DNA of 64,000 nt. Source: UBA3537 sp964219345. Its GTDB lineage: Bacteria > Bacteroidota > Bacteroidia > Flavobacteriales > Flavobacteriaceae. This document shows, piece by piece, positions 1-8,525 of this stretch (positions are counted from its first letter, which is position 1; every line of letters starts with the position of its first letter). The position numbers were made by a program, and so were the translations under genes. The DNA lies in assembly GCA_964219345.1 (NCBI GenBank), contig CAXPPN010000025.1:124001-188000 (forward strand), written 5' to 3'. A model generated the notes under the pieces. It was given only the letters and a program-made list of their open reading frames with translations. It was not told where the DNA came from and did not search any database.

Positions 1-191
1 AGCTCACTATTTTACAATTTGAAAACACAAATGACCTGTATATTTTCTATGCCATTGTTATAGGAATTACACTAATTACAATTGTAATATTATCGGCAAT
101 TCTATTAGGGTTCTATTATTTGGTCTATGGGATTTTGTTGAAGCGCTTAAAACAAAATTACAAAGAACTTGAAGCTATAGAAGTAGAATAA
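1..191 (+). CDS. C-terminal end of an unidentified membrane protein (cut by window edge)
   Basis: An open frame enters the window at base 3 and runs 62 codons to a TAA at 189-191. The visible part is one long hydrophobic stretch (about residues 14-46, rich in Ile, Leu, Val and Tyr) followed by a basic, then acidic tail that begins KRLKQNYKEL. This looks like a last transmembrane helix with a short cytoplasmic end. I do not recognise the family from this fragment. It converges with the acyltransferase gene, the two stop codons abutting. Confidence 0.55.
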   Translation, partial: LTILQFENTNDLYIFYAIVIGITLITIVILSAILLGFYYLVYGILLKRLKQNYKELEAIEVE

Positions 192-989
192 CTACCAATT
201 ACGCTTTTGGTTTAGCGATTCATTTTCTGCAAGTTCCTCTTGAGAAATCACTTTAAGAAAAGAAGGGTGTTGCTCAATAGCATATTCGATTTTTTCAACA
301 ATCTGCTCGATAGTTTCATTATCATAATCAATCTCTAGTGGTGCTTTAATTTCCATGGATTGCAGAATATTTTTCTTTTTTATACGAATTCCTTTTTTAT
401 CAAAAGCTCGTCTAAAACCATCAATAACAATGGGGACAACAATAGGTTTGTAATGCTTAATGATATGAGCTGTGCCCTTTCGAATAGGTTTAAAAGGCGT
501 TGTAGTGCCCTGAGGAAAGGTAATCACCCAACCATCATCTAGTGCTTTTTTAATGTTTGAAATATCACTCATTTTTACCTGTCGATTAACATCTTTTCCA
601 GAGGCACGCCAAGTTCTTTCTATACTAATAGATCCAGCATAAGCAAATATTTTGGGAAGCAATCCAGCTTTCATAGTCTCTTTGGCGGCAACATAATAAA
701 GATTTAATTTTGGATGCCATAAATACCCCACATTTTTTATAGAATCATCACGACCACTTAGGGCGGCATTAAACACATGGAACATCGCTACAACGTCGGC
801 AAAATAGGTTTGATGATTTGAAATAAACAACACATTTGTTTCGGGAAGCTCTCTAAGAATATCAGAACCTTCAATTTTTAATTCATTAAATCCTTGGTAG
901 CGCTGATGGCTTATCACTCCTAGAATGCGAATAATCCATTTTTTTATAAATAAATACTGGCCAAAAATATTAGTCTTGAATAACCCCAT
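192..989 (-). CDS. Lysophospholipid / 1-acylglycerol-3-phosphate acyltransferase family protein (PlsC-like)
   Basis: A 265-residue membrane-associated acyltransferase, probably acylating a lysophospholipid or related lipid at the inner membrane. Counting from the ATG at 989, the catalytic block is SNHQTYFAD near residues 57-65 and the glycerol-phosphate-binding block FPQGTTTPF near 158-166. The catalytic His and Asp are separated by five residues rather than the canonical four, and Gln replaces Glu in the FPEGT block. Both variants are, as far as I recall, normal for the flavobacterial branch. A TTG nine bases upstream (998) is in frame, but the ATG is preferred. A Nudix gene lies upstream on the same strand. 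The exact acyl acceptor cannot be read from sequence. Confidence 0.85.
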   Translation of the reverse strand: MGLFKTNIFGQYLFIKKWIIRILGVISHQRYQGFNELKIEGSDILRELPETNVLFISNHQTYFADVVAMFHVFNAALSGRDDSIKNVGYLWHPKLNLYYVAAKETMKAGLLPKIFAYAGSISIERTWRASGKDVNRQVKMSDISNIKKALDDGWVITFPQGTTTPFKPIRKGTAHIIKHYKPIVVPIVIDGFRRAFDKKGIRIKKKNILQSMEIKAPLEIDYDNETIEQIVEKIEYAIEQHPSFLKVISQEELAENESLNQKRNW

Positions 990-1018
990 AGAATTCAAAA
1001 ATCAAATGCAAACCTAAG

Positions 1019-1666
1019 TTAATTTTTTATAATATCTTTTATCATATCTACAATTTCTATCAGAATCATTGCGGTTGCCCCCCAAATAATATGTCCATCA
1101 AAATTAAAAGCAGGTACTTGAACGGTTGGACCATACGAAGTTGTTACTTTTGTATGTATTTGAAAAGAGTCCTCCAAGAGCTTGTGTAGTGGAATTTCCA
1201 CAATAGACTCAACCTCAGAGGTTTGTAGTTTAAATTTTGGAGTATTTACAGAAAAACCAACAAAAGGAAAAACCATAAAATTACTAGGTGGAATATATAA
1301 ATTAGTTAATGCACATACCATTTCTACTTTGTTGGACTTTACTCCTATTTCTTCCCATGTCTCACGCAATGCCGTTTGCTCGAGATTTGCATCTTCAGGC
1401 TCAGGTTTTCCGCCCGGGAAGCCTATTTGCCCCGAATGTACACCATCGTAAGATTTTCGAACTATAAAAACAAGCTGTACATCATTACATTTGTTGGGAT
1501 AAAATAATGCCATAACAGCAGCTTTTTTTGCATCTTTTATTACAGATTTATTGCGTTCCAATAATTCTTTTCGAAATGGAGGTGCCATTTTCAATTGTGA
1601 AGTCACACCTTTGAGCTCCAAATATTTTATTTCTGATAATATTTTTTCAAATGCATCAAATCTCAT
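1019..1666 (-). CDS. Nudix hydrolase, CoA pyrophosphatase type (NudL/YeaB-like)
   Basis: A 215-residue Nudix protein predicted to cleave CoA or related nucleoside diphosphate compounds, giving 3',5'-ADP and 4'-phosphopantetheine. The CoA-specific signature HSGQIGFPGGK lies just before the Nudix box, whose core is RETWEEIG with upstream GGKPEPED. That combination separates this subfamily from MutT and ADP-ribose hydrolases. The ATG at 1666 is chosen over an in-frame TTG nine bases upstream. The gene is divergent from the cyclophilin gene; only about 34 bases separate the two starts, so the promoters must overlap the coding ends. Confidence 0.88.
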   Translation of the reverse strand: MRFDAFEKILSEIKYLELKGVTSQLKMAPPFRKELLERNKSVIKDAKKAAVMALFYPNKCNDVQLVFIVRKSYDGVHSGQIGFPGGKPEPEDANLEQTALRETWEEIGVKSNKVEMVCALTNLYIPPSNFMVFPFVGFSVNTPKFKLQTSEVESIVEIPLHKLLEDSFQIHTKVTTSYGPTVQVPAFNFDGHIIWGATAMILIEIVDMIKDIIKN

Positions 1667-1700
1667 ATATTTCAAAACTAAATCAAACGCCTTTTATTTT

Positions 1701-2393
1701 ATGCGCTATATTGTATTGCTTTTTATATTTTTTATAAGTTGTCAAGATACTAAATCCGAAAAGAAAAATACGACCCAAAGTTCAGTATCTGAAACCCCAA
1801 CACTTACAACAAAAAAAGCAGTGAAAACATCAGAAAAACCTTTTCTTTTAACAGACAAAAATGTGATGGAATTTTTCTTGGAATATGATAAAATTCACAA
1901 AGAAGATAAAGTTCGAATCTCTACAGATTTTGGCGAAATTGATATCAAACTTTTTGAAGCTACTAAATTTCATCGTTCAAACTTTATTTATTTAACTAAG
2001 AAAAAATATTTCGATAATACTCAATTTTATAGAGTCATCAATAACTATATCATTCAAGGGGGTAATAGTGATGACCAAAAAACACTAAACAAGCGCAAAA
2101 AAATTGGACGCTATTTGCTTCCCAACGACCACAAAAAAGGGTTCAAACACGATAGAGGGATGGTAAGTATGCCAAGTAGTGCTGTGGAAAACCCCTATAA
2201 AATGGCCTCCCCTTTTGAGTTTTTTATTGTACAACAACGCGGTGGTGCACATCATCTTGATGGCGACTATGCTGTTTTTGGAAAAGTAATTCGAGGGATA
2301 GAGGTTGTCGATAAAATTGCTGCTGTTCCAACAGACAAAGGCGACTGGCCGCAAAGCAATGTATATATCAACAAAATTGAAATCATCGACTAA
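1701..2393 (+). CDS. Peptidyl-prolyl cis-trans isomerase, cyclophilin type, lipoprotein
   Basis: A 230-residue cyclophilin-fold prolyl isomerase anchored as a lipoprotein. The N-terminus MRYIVLLFIFFISC is a classic lipobox signal with Cys14, followed by a Lys/Thr/Ser-rich linker of about 50 residues. The isomerase domain then starts near DFGEIDIKLFE and contains the FYRVINNYIIQGG core. The frame stays open upstream to 1551, but that region overlaps the divergent Nudix gene and would bury the signal peptide, so the ATG at 1701 is used. It probably assists folding of periplasmic or outer-membrane proteins. It lies 59 bases upstream of the M3 peptidase gene. Confidence 0.9.
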   Translation: MRYIVLLFIFFISCQDTKSEKKNTTQSSVSETPTLTTKKAVKTSEKPFLLTDKNVMEFFLEYDKIHKEDKVRISTDFGEIDIKLFEATKFHRSNFIYLTKKKYFDNTQFYRVINNYIIQGGNSDDQKTLNKRKKIGRYLLPNDHKKGFKHDRGMVSMPSSAVENPYKMASPFEFFIVQQRGGAHHLDGDYAVFGKVIRGIEVVDKIAAVPTDKGDWPQSNVYINKIEIID

Positions 2394-2452
2394 GAATCAA
2401 TTACTTTTTTATACATTGTAAGACTTTAATTTTATGTTAAAACTAAATTATT

Positions 2453-4582
2453 ATGAACAAACAAAAATACACGATCAATATTGTACTCATTTACTTATTT
2501 GTCTTCTCAATTGTTTTGAGTTGCAAAAATAATAAGAGTACAACTAACGTACTACTACAAGAATGGAATGGCCCCTATGGTGGTATTCCTGCTTTTGATA
2601 AAATGCAAGTTGCTGATATTCAGTCTGCTGTAGAGCAAGGCATGAAAGAAAATTTAGAAGAAATTGATGCTATTGCCAATTCTACTGAAGCTCCAACTTT
2701 TGAAAATACCATTGAAGCTATGGAACGCTCGGGATCAACTTTAGACAATGTTTTTACCTATTATGGCATTTTGAGTAGCAATATGTCTTCACCAGAATTT
2801 AGAGAAGTCCAGGCTACTCTTGCTCCAAAATTATCTGAATTTTCCTCAAAAATCAGTCAAAATCAAAAACTATTTGAGCGTATAAAAACCGTTTATGAAA
2901 ATGCTCAAAAAACCCCTTTGGAAGATGACCAACAACGTGTTGTAGACCTCATTTATAAAGGCTTTGCCATGCGAGGTGCTGCACTTGATGAAGACAAAAA
3001 ATCACGTTATGCAGCGATTGACAAAGAACTTTCAACATTGTATAATACCTTTTCCGATAATGTATTACATGACGAGGAAAACTATGTCACCTATCTTGAT
3101 GACACCCAGCTTGGAGGACTTTCTGAAGGGTTTATAAAATCGGCAGCAGCCATTGCCAAAAGCAAAGGTCAAGACGGAAAATATGCCATTACCAATACCC
3201 GTTCCTCAATGGATCCTTTTCTAACTTACTCTACCGAAAGAGCTTTGCGTAAGCAAGTTTGGACCAATTATTATTCAAGAGGTGATAATAATGATGAATA
3301 TGATAATAAAGCACTTATTGCAGAAATTCTAAAACTTAGACGAGAGCGTGTAGAACTTTTAGGACATCAAAATTATGCCGAATGGCGTTTGCAAGATCGA
3401 ATGGCCAAAAATCCAGAAAATGCCATGCAACTTATGGAAGCCGTTTGGCCCGCTGCCATCGCTAGAGTCGCTGAAGAAGTCGCCGATATGCAAGCTATTG
3501 CTAATACCAATGGTGATAATATCACTATTGAACCATGGGATTACCGCTATTATGCCGAAAAAGTACGTGTTGTAAAATATGATTTAAACAGTGATGAAGT
3601 CAAACAATACTTACAATTAGATAAACTTCGCGAAGCGATGTTTTATGTTGCAGGACGATTATTTAATTACAAATTTGAACCTGTTCCTGTAGGTAGTGTC
3701 CCTGTCTTTCATGAAGATGTAAACGTTTGGGAAGTTACAGATTTGGATTCAGGAGAGCACATTGGTCTATGGTATTTAGATCCCTTTGCAAGAGAGGGAA
3801 AACGCTCTGGGGCATGGGCCACAACCTACCGAAGCCATACCACTTTTGATGGTAAAAAAACCGTTTTGGCTTCCAATAATTCTAACTTCATAAAAGCTGC
3901 GCCAGGCGAAGCAGTCCTCATTTCTTGGGACGATGCCGAAACTTTTTTCCATGAATTTGGTCATGCGTTGCACTTCTTTTCTTCAAATGTAAAATACCCC
4001 ACCCTAAATGGTGGTGTTCGTGATTATACCGAATTTCAATCACAGTTATTGGAACGTTGGTTATCAACAGATGAAGTCATCTCAAAATATTTGGTACATT
4101 ACAAAACTGGAGAAGTTATCCCGGATGCTTTAGTGGCAAAAATTAAAAAAGCAGCAACCTTTAATCAAGGCTTTGGAACTACAGAATATTTAGCTTCTGC
4201 ACTAATGGATATGAAACTACACCTTGCCGACCCAGAGGACATGGATGTTGGTGTTTTTGAAAAGGAAACTTTAGACGCTCTAAAAATGCCAAAAGAATTA
4301 CCGATGCGCCACCGAACACCTCACTTCGGTCATGTGTTCTCTGGAGAGGGTTACGCGACGGCCTATTATGGCTATATGTGGGCGGATGTTCTTACGGCTG
4401 ATGCCGCTGAAGCCTTTACAGAGAGTGAAGGCGGATTTTATGATGAAGATATGGCCAATAAACTTGTAAAATACTTATTTGCGCCACGTAATTCTATTGA
4501 CCCCGCAGAGGCCTACCGCCTATTTAGAGGCCGTGATGCACAAATTGAAGCCCTAATGCGTGATCGTGGGTTTATCAATTAA
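2453..4582 (+). CDS. dcp: M3 family metallopeptidase, peptidyl-dipeptidase Dcp-like lipoprotein
   Basis: A 709-residue zinc metallopeptidase of family M3, cleaving short peptides (dipeptides from the C-terminus in Dcp). The zinc motif HEFGH sits in FFHEFGHALHFF near residue 500, and the C-terminal GYATAYYGYMWADV segment is typical of the family. The N-terminus (MNKQKYTIN then a hydrophobic stretch ending VLSC) is a lipoprotein signal with Cys24, so the enzyme is predicted on the periplasmic side. Length is normal for Dcp (about 680-710). A rho-independent terminator follows immediately. Confidence 0.92.
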   Translation: MNKQKYTINIVLIYLFVFSIVLSCKNNKSTTNVLLQEWNGPYGGIPAFDKMQVADIQSAVEQGMKENLEEIDAIANSTEAPTFENTIEAMERSGSTLDNVFTYYGILSSNMSSPEFREVQATLAPKLSEFSSKISQNQKLFERIKTVYENAQKTPLEDDQQRVVDLIYKGFAMRGAALDEDKKSRYAAIDKELSTLYNTFSDNVLHDEENYVTYLDDTQLGGLSEGFIKSAAAIAKSKGQDGKYAITNTRSSMDPFLTYSTERALRKQVWTNYYSRGDNNDEYDNKALIAEILKLRRERVELLGHQNYAEWRLQDRMAKNPENAMQLMEAVWPAAIARVAEEVADMQAIANTNGDNITIEPWDYRYYAEKVRVVKYDLNSDEVKQYLQLDKLREAMFYVAGRLFNYKFEPVPVGSVPVFHEDVNVWEVTDLDSGEHIGLWYLDPFAREGKRSGAWATTYRSHTTFDGKKTVLASNNSNFIKAAPGEAVLISWDDAETFFHEFGHALHFFSSNVKYPTLNGGVRDYTEFQSQLLERWLSTDEVISKYLVHYKTGEVIPDALVAKIKKAATFNQGFGTTEYLASALMDMKLHLADPEDMDVGVFEKETLDALKMPKELPMRHRTPHFGHVFSGEGYATAYYGYMWADVLTADAAEAFTESEGGFYDEDMANKLVKYLFAPRNSIDPAEAYRLFRGRDAQIEALMRDRGFIN

Positions 4583-4604
4583 ATTATTACAACATACTTT
4601 TAAT

Positions 4605-4629
4605 AAAGCTCTCTTAGGGGGGCTTTTTT
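4605..4629 (+). terminator. Rho-independent terminator after the M3 peptidase gene
   Basis: AAAGCTCTC (4605-4613) can pair with GGGGGCTTT (4618-4626), with two G-U pairs and a four-base loop, and the stem continues into a T run. It starts 22 bases after the peptidase stop codon and precedes oxyR. Confidence 0.75.
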
Positions 4630-4669
4630 ATTTGTCTATCAAAATCTAAAAAATAATAGATAAAAATTA

Positions 4670-4677
4670 TACATTTG
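4670..4677 (+). promoter_or_regulatory. Candidate -7 box (TACATTTG) of the oxyR promoter
   Basis: TACATTTG matches the Bacteroidota housekeeping -7 consensus TAnnTTTG and ends 14 bases before the oxyR ATG. No TTG is seen at the usual 17-23 bases upstream, so only the downstream half is supported. The box is part of the short near-palindrome TTATACATTTGTATAA, which could also be an OxyR self-binding site. Confidence 0.4.
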
Positions 4678-4691
4678 TATAAAACACGAAT

Positions 4692-5630
4692 ATGACCATC
4701 ACTCAATTGAATTATGTCTTGGCGGTTGCAGAGCACCAAAATTTCACAAAAGCTGCAGAATATTGTTTTGTTACTCAACCCACGCTTAGTATGCAAATTC
4801 AAAAGTTGGAAGAAGAATTAAACGTTCAAATTTTTAATCGTAACAAAAAACCTATTGAGTTAACTCAAGTCGGTCAAAAAATTGTCAATCAAGCAAAAAA
4901 TATTGTTGCAGAAGCCGATCGTATTAATGACATTGTAGATCAAGATAAGGGCTTTATTGGTGGAGAATTCAAACTAGGGATTATCCCCACGGTAATGCCA
5001 ACACTTCTGCCGATGTTTCTCAAAACCTTTATCAAAAGATACCCAAAAATTAAACTCAAAATTGAGGAACTCAACACAGAAGAATTAATTCAACGTATCC
5101 ACGACGGTCATCTGGATGCGGCCATTGCCGCTACCCCACTCAAAATAGAATCCATAAAAGAACGTGTATTATATTATGAACCTTTTGTAGGGTATATTCC
5201 ATCCAACCATCGGTTGGCACACAAAAAACACATTGAAACCGAAGATTTAGATATAAATGATATGTTGCTCTTAGAAGATGGGCATTGTTTTAGAGATGGA
5301 GTTTTAAATTTATGTAAAACACTAAAAAAACCTGAGGATAAAACGGTTCAATTAGAAAGTGGAAGTATCGAAATGTTGGTCAAGCTTGCCAATGAAGGGA
5401 TGGGAATGACACTACTTCCCTATCTAAATACCATCGATTTAAAAGAAAAAGAACAACAAAATTTACGTCATTTTAAAGAGCCTTCTCCAGCACGCGAAGT
5501 GAGTTTAATTTACAATCGTAACGAATTGAAAATTCAAATTATTGACGCCTTGCATAAAAGTATTTCTGGAATTATTCGAGGGGCTATTGCCTTTCAAAAC
5601 GTAGAAATCATTAGCCCTGTGACGAAATAA
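4692..5630 (+). CDS. oxyR: Hydrogen-peroxide-sensing LysR regulator OxyR
   Basis: A 312-residue LysR-type regulator. The N-terminal winged helix-turn-helix spans about residues 1-60 (HQNFTKAAEYCFVTQPTLSMQI is its core), followed by a LysR substrate domain. The redox switch is visible: GHCFRDGVLNLC places Cys199 and Cys208 at the same spacing, and even the same numbering, as the disulfide-forming pair of E. coli OxyR. This makes a peroxide-sensing role much more likely than a metabolic LysR role. It probably activates catalase and peroxidase genes outside this window. It converges on a 64-residue gene with a 3-base gap. Confidence 0.93.
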   Translation: MTITQLNYVLAVAEHQNFTKAAEYCFVTQPTLSMQIQKLEEELNVQIFNRNKKPIELTQVGQKIVNQAKNIVAEADRINDIVDQDKGFIGGEFKLGIIPTVMPTLLPMFLKTFIKRYPKIKLKIEELNTEELIQRIHDGHLDAAIAATPLKIESIKERVLYYEPFVGYIPSNHRLAHKKHIETEDLDINDMLLLEDGHCFRDGVLNLCKTLKKPEDKTVQLESGSIEMLVKLANEGMGMTLLPYLNTIDLKEKEQQNLRHFKEPSPAREVSLIYNRNELKIQIIDALHKSISGIIRGAIAFQNVEIISPVTK

Positions 5631-5633
5631 AAA

Positions 5634-5828
5634 TTAAACCAAATAGACCGAGCAGCGTCTCAAATCAGGGTTAATTTTGATTAAAGATTCAATAAATACT
5701 TTTAATTCTTCAATTTCATAAGGTAATAAGCGTTCCATCGCTTTTTTTACTTCAGTACAAAATAGGTCGGTGTCAAAACTTACTTTTTTAAGTATCATTT
5801 TGGTATACTCAAACATTGCTCTTGCCAT
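5634..5828 (-). CDS. Small conserved Bacteroidota protein of unknown function (64 aa)
   Basis: A 64-residue soluble protein starting MARAMFEYTKMILKKVSFD and containing MERLLPYEIEELKVFIESL. I recognise it as a short conserved protein found across Flavobacteriaceae and Cytophagia, but no function is known to me. It is predicted to be mostly helical and has no signal peptide. It has an ATG start and lies convergent to oxyR. The conserved LPYEIEELK core supports it as a real gene despite its size. Confidence 0.8.
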   Translation of the reverse strand: MARAMFEYTKMILKKVSFDTDLFCTEVKKAMERLLPYEIEELKVFIESLIKINPDLRRCSVYLV

Positions 5829-5932
5829 TTATTTTAGATTTAGAAATTAAAAGTAATTTTGATATATAGGCAGTGTGTTTTACAGTTTTATAAAATTAGA
5901 AAAAAATATAAAGCCACCAAAAAATTTAACAT

Positions 5933-6382
5933 TTAGGACTTAAGTTTTACACTCCAAAGAAAATTAAAAACAGAAACTACATCTCCAGACGCGTCACGCC
6001 CCTCTGCAGTTAGCGTTATCGTCTGTCCAATTCCAGTTTCAATAGCTTTTTGCAATAACATATCAATCTCTTTTCCTTGAGAACATGAGAAAATAATTTG
6101 GCCCTTAGCTTTCTTTGTAAATTGTGCTTCATTTTTTATGACAAGCATAGAAATATTTCTATTTAATTGCTTGATTTTCATTATGATAAGTGCTCCTGTG
6201 GAGAGCTCGGCTGCCATCCCTTGAACGGCCCAAAACATGGATTTAAATGGGTTCTTATTTATCCATTTGTGCCGAACATGGACTCGACAATACTCTGCAT
6301 CAATATGTTTTACCCTTACCCCACACAAAAAAGCTGAAGGTAGATTATAGATCAAAAAAAGATTAAATTTTCTCGGAGTCAA
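5933..6382 (-). CDS. DUF4442 / hotdog-fold thioesterase-like protein
   Basis: About 149 residues with the DUF4442 pattern: LPSAFLCGVRVKHID near the start, then NPFKSMFWAVQGMAAELSTGAL, which corresponds to the helix and active-site region of hotdog thioesterases. Proteins of this type are presumed acyl-CoA thioesterases or acyl-binding proteins, but the family is not characterised. No ATG is available: the only upstream in-frame start before a stop codon is TTG at 6382 (or ATT one codon earlier). Either it initiates at TTG or the extreme N-terminus has been lost. No partner genes are evident. Confidence 0.75.
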   Translation of the reverse strand: MTPRKFNLFLIYNLPSAFLCGVRVKHIDAEYCRVHVRHKWINKNPFKSMFWAVQGMAAELSTGALIIMKIKQLNRNISMLVIKNEAQFTKKAKGQIIFSCSQGKEIDMLLQKAIETGIGQTITLTAEGRDASGDVVSVFNFLWSVKLKS

Positions 6383-6467
6383 AATTGCTTAAACTAATGT
6401 TACACTGCTAATATAGTCATTATTAATGATGTAATTCATGTGTTAAATAAATGTTAAAATATAATAC

Positions 6468-6480
6468 TATGTAATACATA
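6468..6480. promoter_or_regulatory. Perfect palindrome TATGTA-A-TACATA, candidate PadR operator
   Basis: TATGTA (6468-6473) and TACATA (6475-6480) form a perfect inverted repeat around one base. They lie 16 bases upstream of a TAnnTTTG box and 42 bases before the padR start. PadR regulators bind ATGT/ACAT-type inverted repeats in their own promoters, so this is a plausible autoregulatory site. It sits where the -33 element would be expected. Confidence 0.5.
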
Positions 6481-6495
6481 ATACCTTTTAATGTA

Positions 6496-6503
6496 TAGAT
6501 TTG
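6496..6503 (+). promoter_or_regulatory. Candidate -7 box (TAGATTTG) of the padR-pspC operon
   Basis: TAGATTTG matches the Bacteroidota consensus TAnnTTTG and leaves a leader of roughly 13 bases before the padR ATG at 6523. The expected TTG element 17-23 bases upstream is replaced by the palindrome at 6468-6480, which suggests regulator-dependent or repressible initiation. Confidence 0.45.
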
Positions 6504-6522
6504 TAAAAATTTTGAATAAAAC

Positions 6523-6861
6523 ATGAAGTTAGAAAATACGAAAGCGCAAATGCGAAAAGGGGTTTTGGAATTCTGTATTCTTTCCGTTTTAGAACCCAAA
6601 GACGCCTATGTTGCAGAAATTTTAGAAACGCTAAAAGATGCCAAAATGCTGGTAGTAGAAGGTACAATTTACCCTCTACTGACACGTTTAAAAAACTCTG
6701 GCCTTTTGGAATACCGTTGGGAAGAATCGCCCACAGGGCCTCCACGCAAATATTATGGATTAACTGAATCTGGAAAACTATTTTTAAAAGAATTAAACAC
6801 AACATGGAACGCATTGCAAACTGCAGTTTCTGTTGTGACCCAAAATCAAACTAAAAAATGA
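6523..6861 (+). CDS. PadR family transcriptional regulator
   Basis: A 112-residue PadR regulator. The winged helix-turn-helix covers residues 1-90, with LEFCILSVLEPKDAYVAEILETL and EGTIYPLLTRLKNSGLLEYRW typical of the family, followed by GPPRKYYGLTESGK (the wing). A short C-terminal helix ends in polar residues. Its TGA overlaps the ATG of the PspC-domain gene (ATGA), so the two are translationally coupled. PadR/PspC pairing is common in Bacteroidota, and the regulator probably represses the operon until a membrane or lipid signal is sensed; that role is inferred. Confidence 0.92.
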   Translation: MKLENTKAQMRKGVLEFCILSVLEPKDAYVAEILETLKDAKMLVVEGTIYPLLTRLKNSGLLEYRWEESPTGPPRKYYGLTESGKLFLKELNTTWNALQTAVSVVTQNQTKK

Positions 6862-8438
6862 AAAAAACAATAAGTATAAATTTAGCAGGGCTCTTTTTTC
6901 ATATCGATGAAGATGCATATAATCAACTCCAAAACTATTTGGCTGCTGTAAAACGCTCCATGCAAAACGAACAAGGTACATCAGAAATTATTGCTGATAT
7001 TGAAGCACGAATTGCAGAATTATTTTCGGAACGCATCAGTTCTAGCCAACAAGTCATCACTTCAAAAATTGTTGAAGATATTATTAATATCATGGGACAA
7101 CCTGAAGATTATAACATTGATGATGAAAACCATAATAACACTACTGATGAACATACAAATAACAACACCAAGCGATTATTTCGAGATAAAGAAAATGCAT
7201 TTGTAGGCGGTGTTTCTGCGGGACTAGGACACTATCTTGGTATTGAAGCGCTATGGGTGCGATTGATTTGGATATTACTCGTTTTTGGCCTTGGCACAGG
7301 AGTACTGCTTTATGTGATTTTGTGGTGTTTGATTCCAGCTGCAAATACAACAGCCGAAAAACTGTCAATGATGGGAAAGCCCATTAACATTACCAATATA
7401 GAAGAACAAGTTAAAGAAGGGTTTGGTAATGTAAAAGAACATTTAGATAAAGTGACTGAAAAAGTAAAACAACAAGATTTAAATGCATTACAAAATAAAT
7501 CTCGTTCCTTTTTTGAAGCCCTTAGCTCATTTTTATCTATCCTTTTTAAATTGTTTATAAAAGTACTTGGAATTTTATTAATTGTTTCTGGAGTTTTTGC
7601 AATTATTACAACAACGATTAGCTTTTTTACATTAGGAATTTTTGGAGTATCAATTCCAGGAATTAAAATTGAAAGTCTATTGAACACAACAAGTATACCG
7701 CTTTGGTGGATGACAGTTGTTTTGCTAATTACAGTCATAATTCCGCCATTATTTGTTGTTTTTCTTGGACTACGATTGTTGAAAACAAAAAATACATTCC
7801 TCAACAAAAAAGCTCGTATTTCATTGTTTGTTATATGGATTATTGCAGTTTTACATCTTGTTGTGTTTAGTATGGTACAGCTCGTTGATTTTAAAGAAAA
7901 AGCGTATGTTACAAAAATAAATGAACTTCCAGTGACTAAAAATGACACCTTATTTTTGGAAATGTCTAAAAATGCTAATTACACAAAGTTAACATATAGA
8001 GATATATTTAAAAGTGATGAGTTTAAAGTGTATAGAGACGATAATCAGAACCAGTTGATTTATGGTTCTAACATTCGACTGATTGTACGTTCCACAAATG
8101 ATTCATTGGGTTCTATTTCTGTTGAAAAATCTTCACGTGGAAAAACCTATGAACTCGCAAAAAAACGCGCGGAAAACGTACAATATGGATATACTTTTGA
8201 TAAAAATACACTAATGCTGAACTCCTATTTTACAACTGATATTAGTCATAAATTTAGAGATCAAGGGATTGAAGTTATTGTAACGCTTCCAAAAGAAGCT
8301 GTGCTCTATGCAAACAAAAATACCTATACATTCCATCGAAATTATGATAAACACCAAGACCTTTTGAAAAATGGAGAAGAAGAACATTTTTTAAAAGTAA
8401 AATCTAACACCTTAGAATGTTTAGATTGTAAAAACTAA
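6858..8438 (+). CDS. PspC domain-containing membrane protein
   Basis: A 526-residue inner-membrane protein. The N-terminal soluble region (about 1-105) begins MKKTISINLAGLFFHIDEDAY, a segment common in flavobacterial PspC proteins. A PspC domain follows at about 112-160 (FVGGVSAGLGHYLGIEALWVRLIW plus a hydrophobic helix). There are three or four further membrane helices between about 215 and 350, and then an extracytoplasmic C-terminal domain rich in beta-prone residues ending CLDCKN. PspC in enterobacteria senses envelope stress through the phage-shock system; here no PspA or PspB is nearby. It is coupled to padR by a 4-base overlap. Confidence 0.88.
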   Translation: MKKTISINLAGLFFHIDEDAYNQLQNYLAAVKRSMQNEQGTSEIIADIEARIAELFSERISSSQQVITSKIVEDIINIMGQPEDYNIDDENHNNTTDEHTNNNTKRLFRDKENAFVGGVSAGLGHYLGIEALWVRLIWILLVFGLGTGVLLYVILWCLIPAANTTAEKLSMMGKPINITNIEEQVKEGFGNVKEHLDKVTEKVKQQDLNALQNKSRSFFEALSSFLSILFKLFIKVLGILLIVSGVFAIITTTISFFTLGIFGVSIPGIKIESLLNTTSIPLWWMTVVLLITVIIPPLFVVFLGLRLLKTKNTFLNKKARISLFVIWIIAVLHLVVFSMVQLVDFKEKAYVTKINELPVTKNDTLFLEMSKNANYTKLTYRDIFKSDEFKVYRDDNQNQLIYGSNIRLIVRSTNDSLGSISVEKSSRGKTYELAKKRAENVQYGYTFDKNTLMLNSYFTTDISHKFRDQGIEVIVTLPKEAVLYANKNTYTFHRNYDKHQDLLKNGEEEHFLKVKSNTLECLDCKN

Positions 8439-8441
8439 ATT

Positions 8442-8507
8442 ATGTTTCAGTTGTTTAAATATATTTTAGAAATTATCATAGATTTGGTATCGATTTTGTT
8501 GTCTTAA
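8442..8507 (+). CDS. Possible 21-residue hydrophobic peptide
   Basis: An ATG three bases after the PspC-protein stop opens a 21-codon frame (MFQLFKYILEIIIDLVSILLS). The product would be a single amphipathic or membrane helix. The position, immediately downstream of a membrane-stress gene, is suggestive of a small membrane regulator. However, there is no clear ribosome binding site and the length is too short to judge by coding statistics. It is listed as a possibility only. Confidence 0.22.
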   Translation: MFQLFKYILEIIIDLVSILLS

Positions 8508-8525
8508 ATCATAAAATAATTAAAA

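Noticed and set aside
6858..8438. PspC-domain gene as part of a phage-shock operon
   Set aside because: No pspA, pspB or pspF homologue is near; the regulator is PadR.
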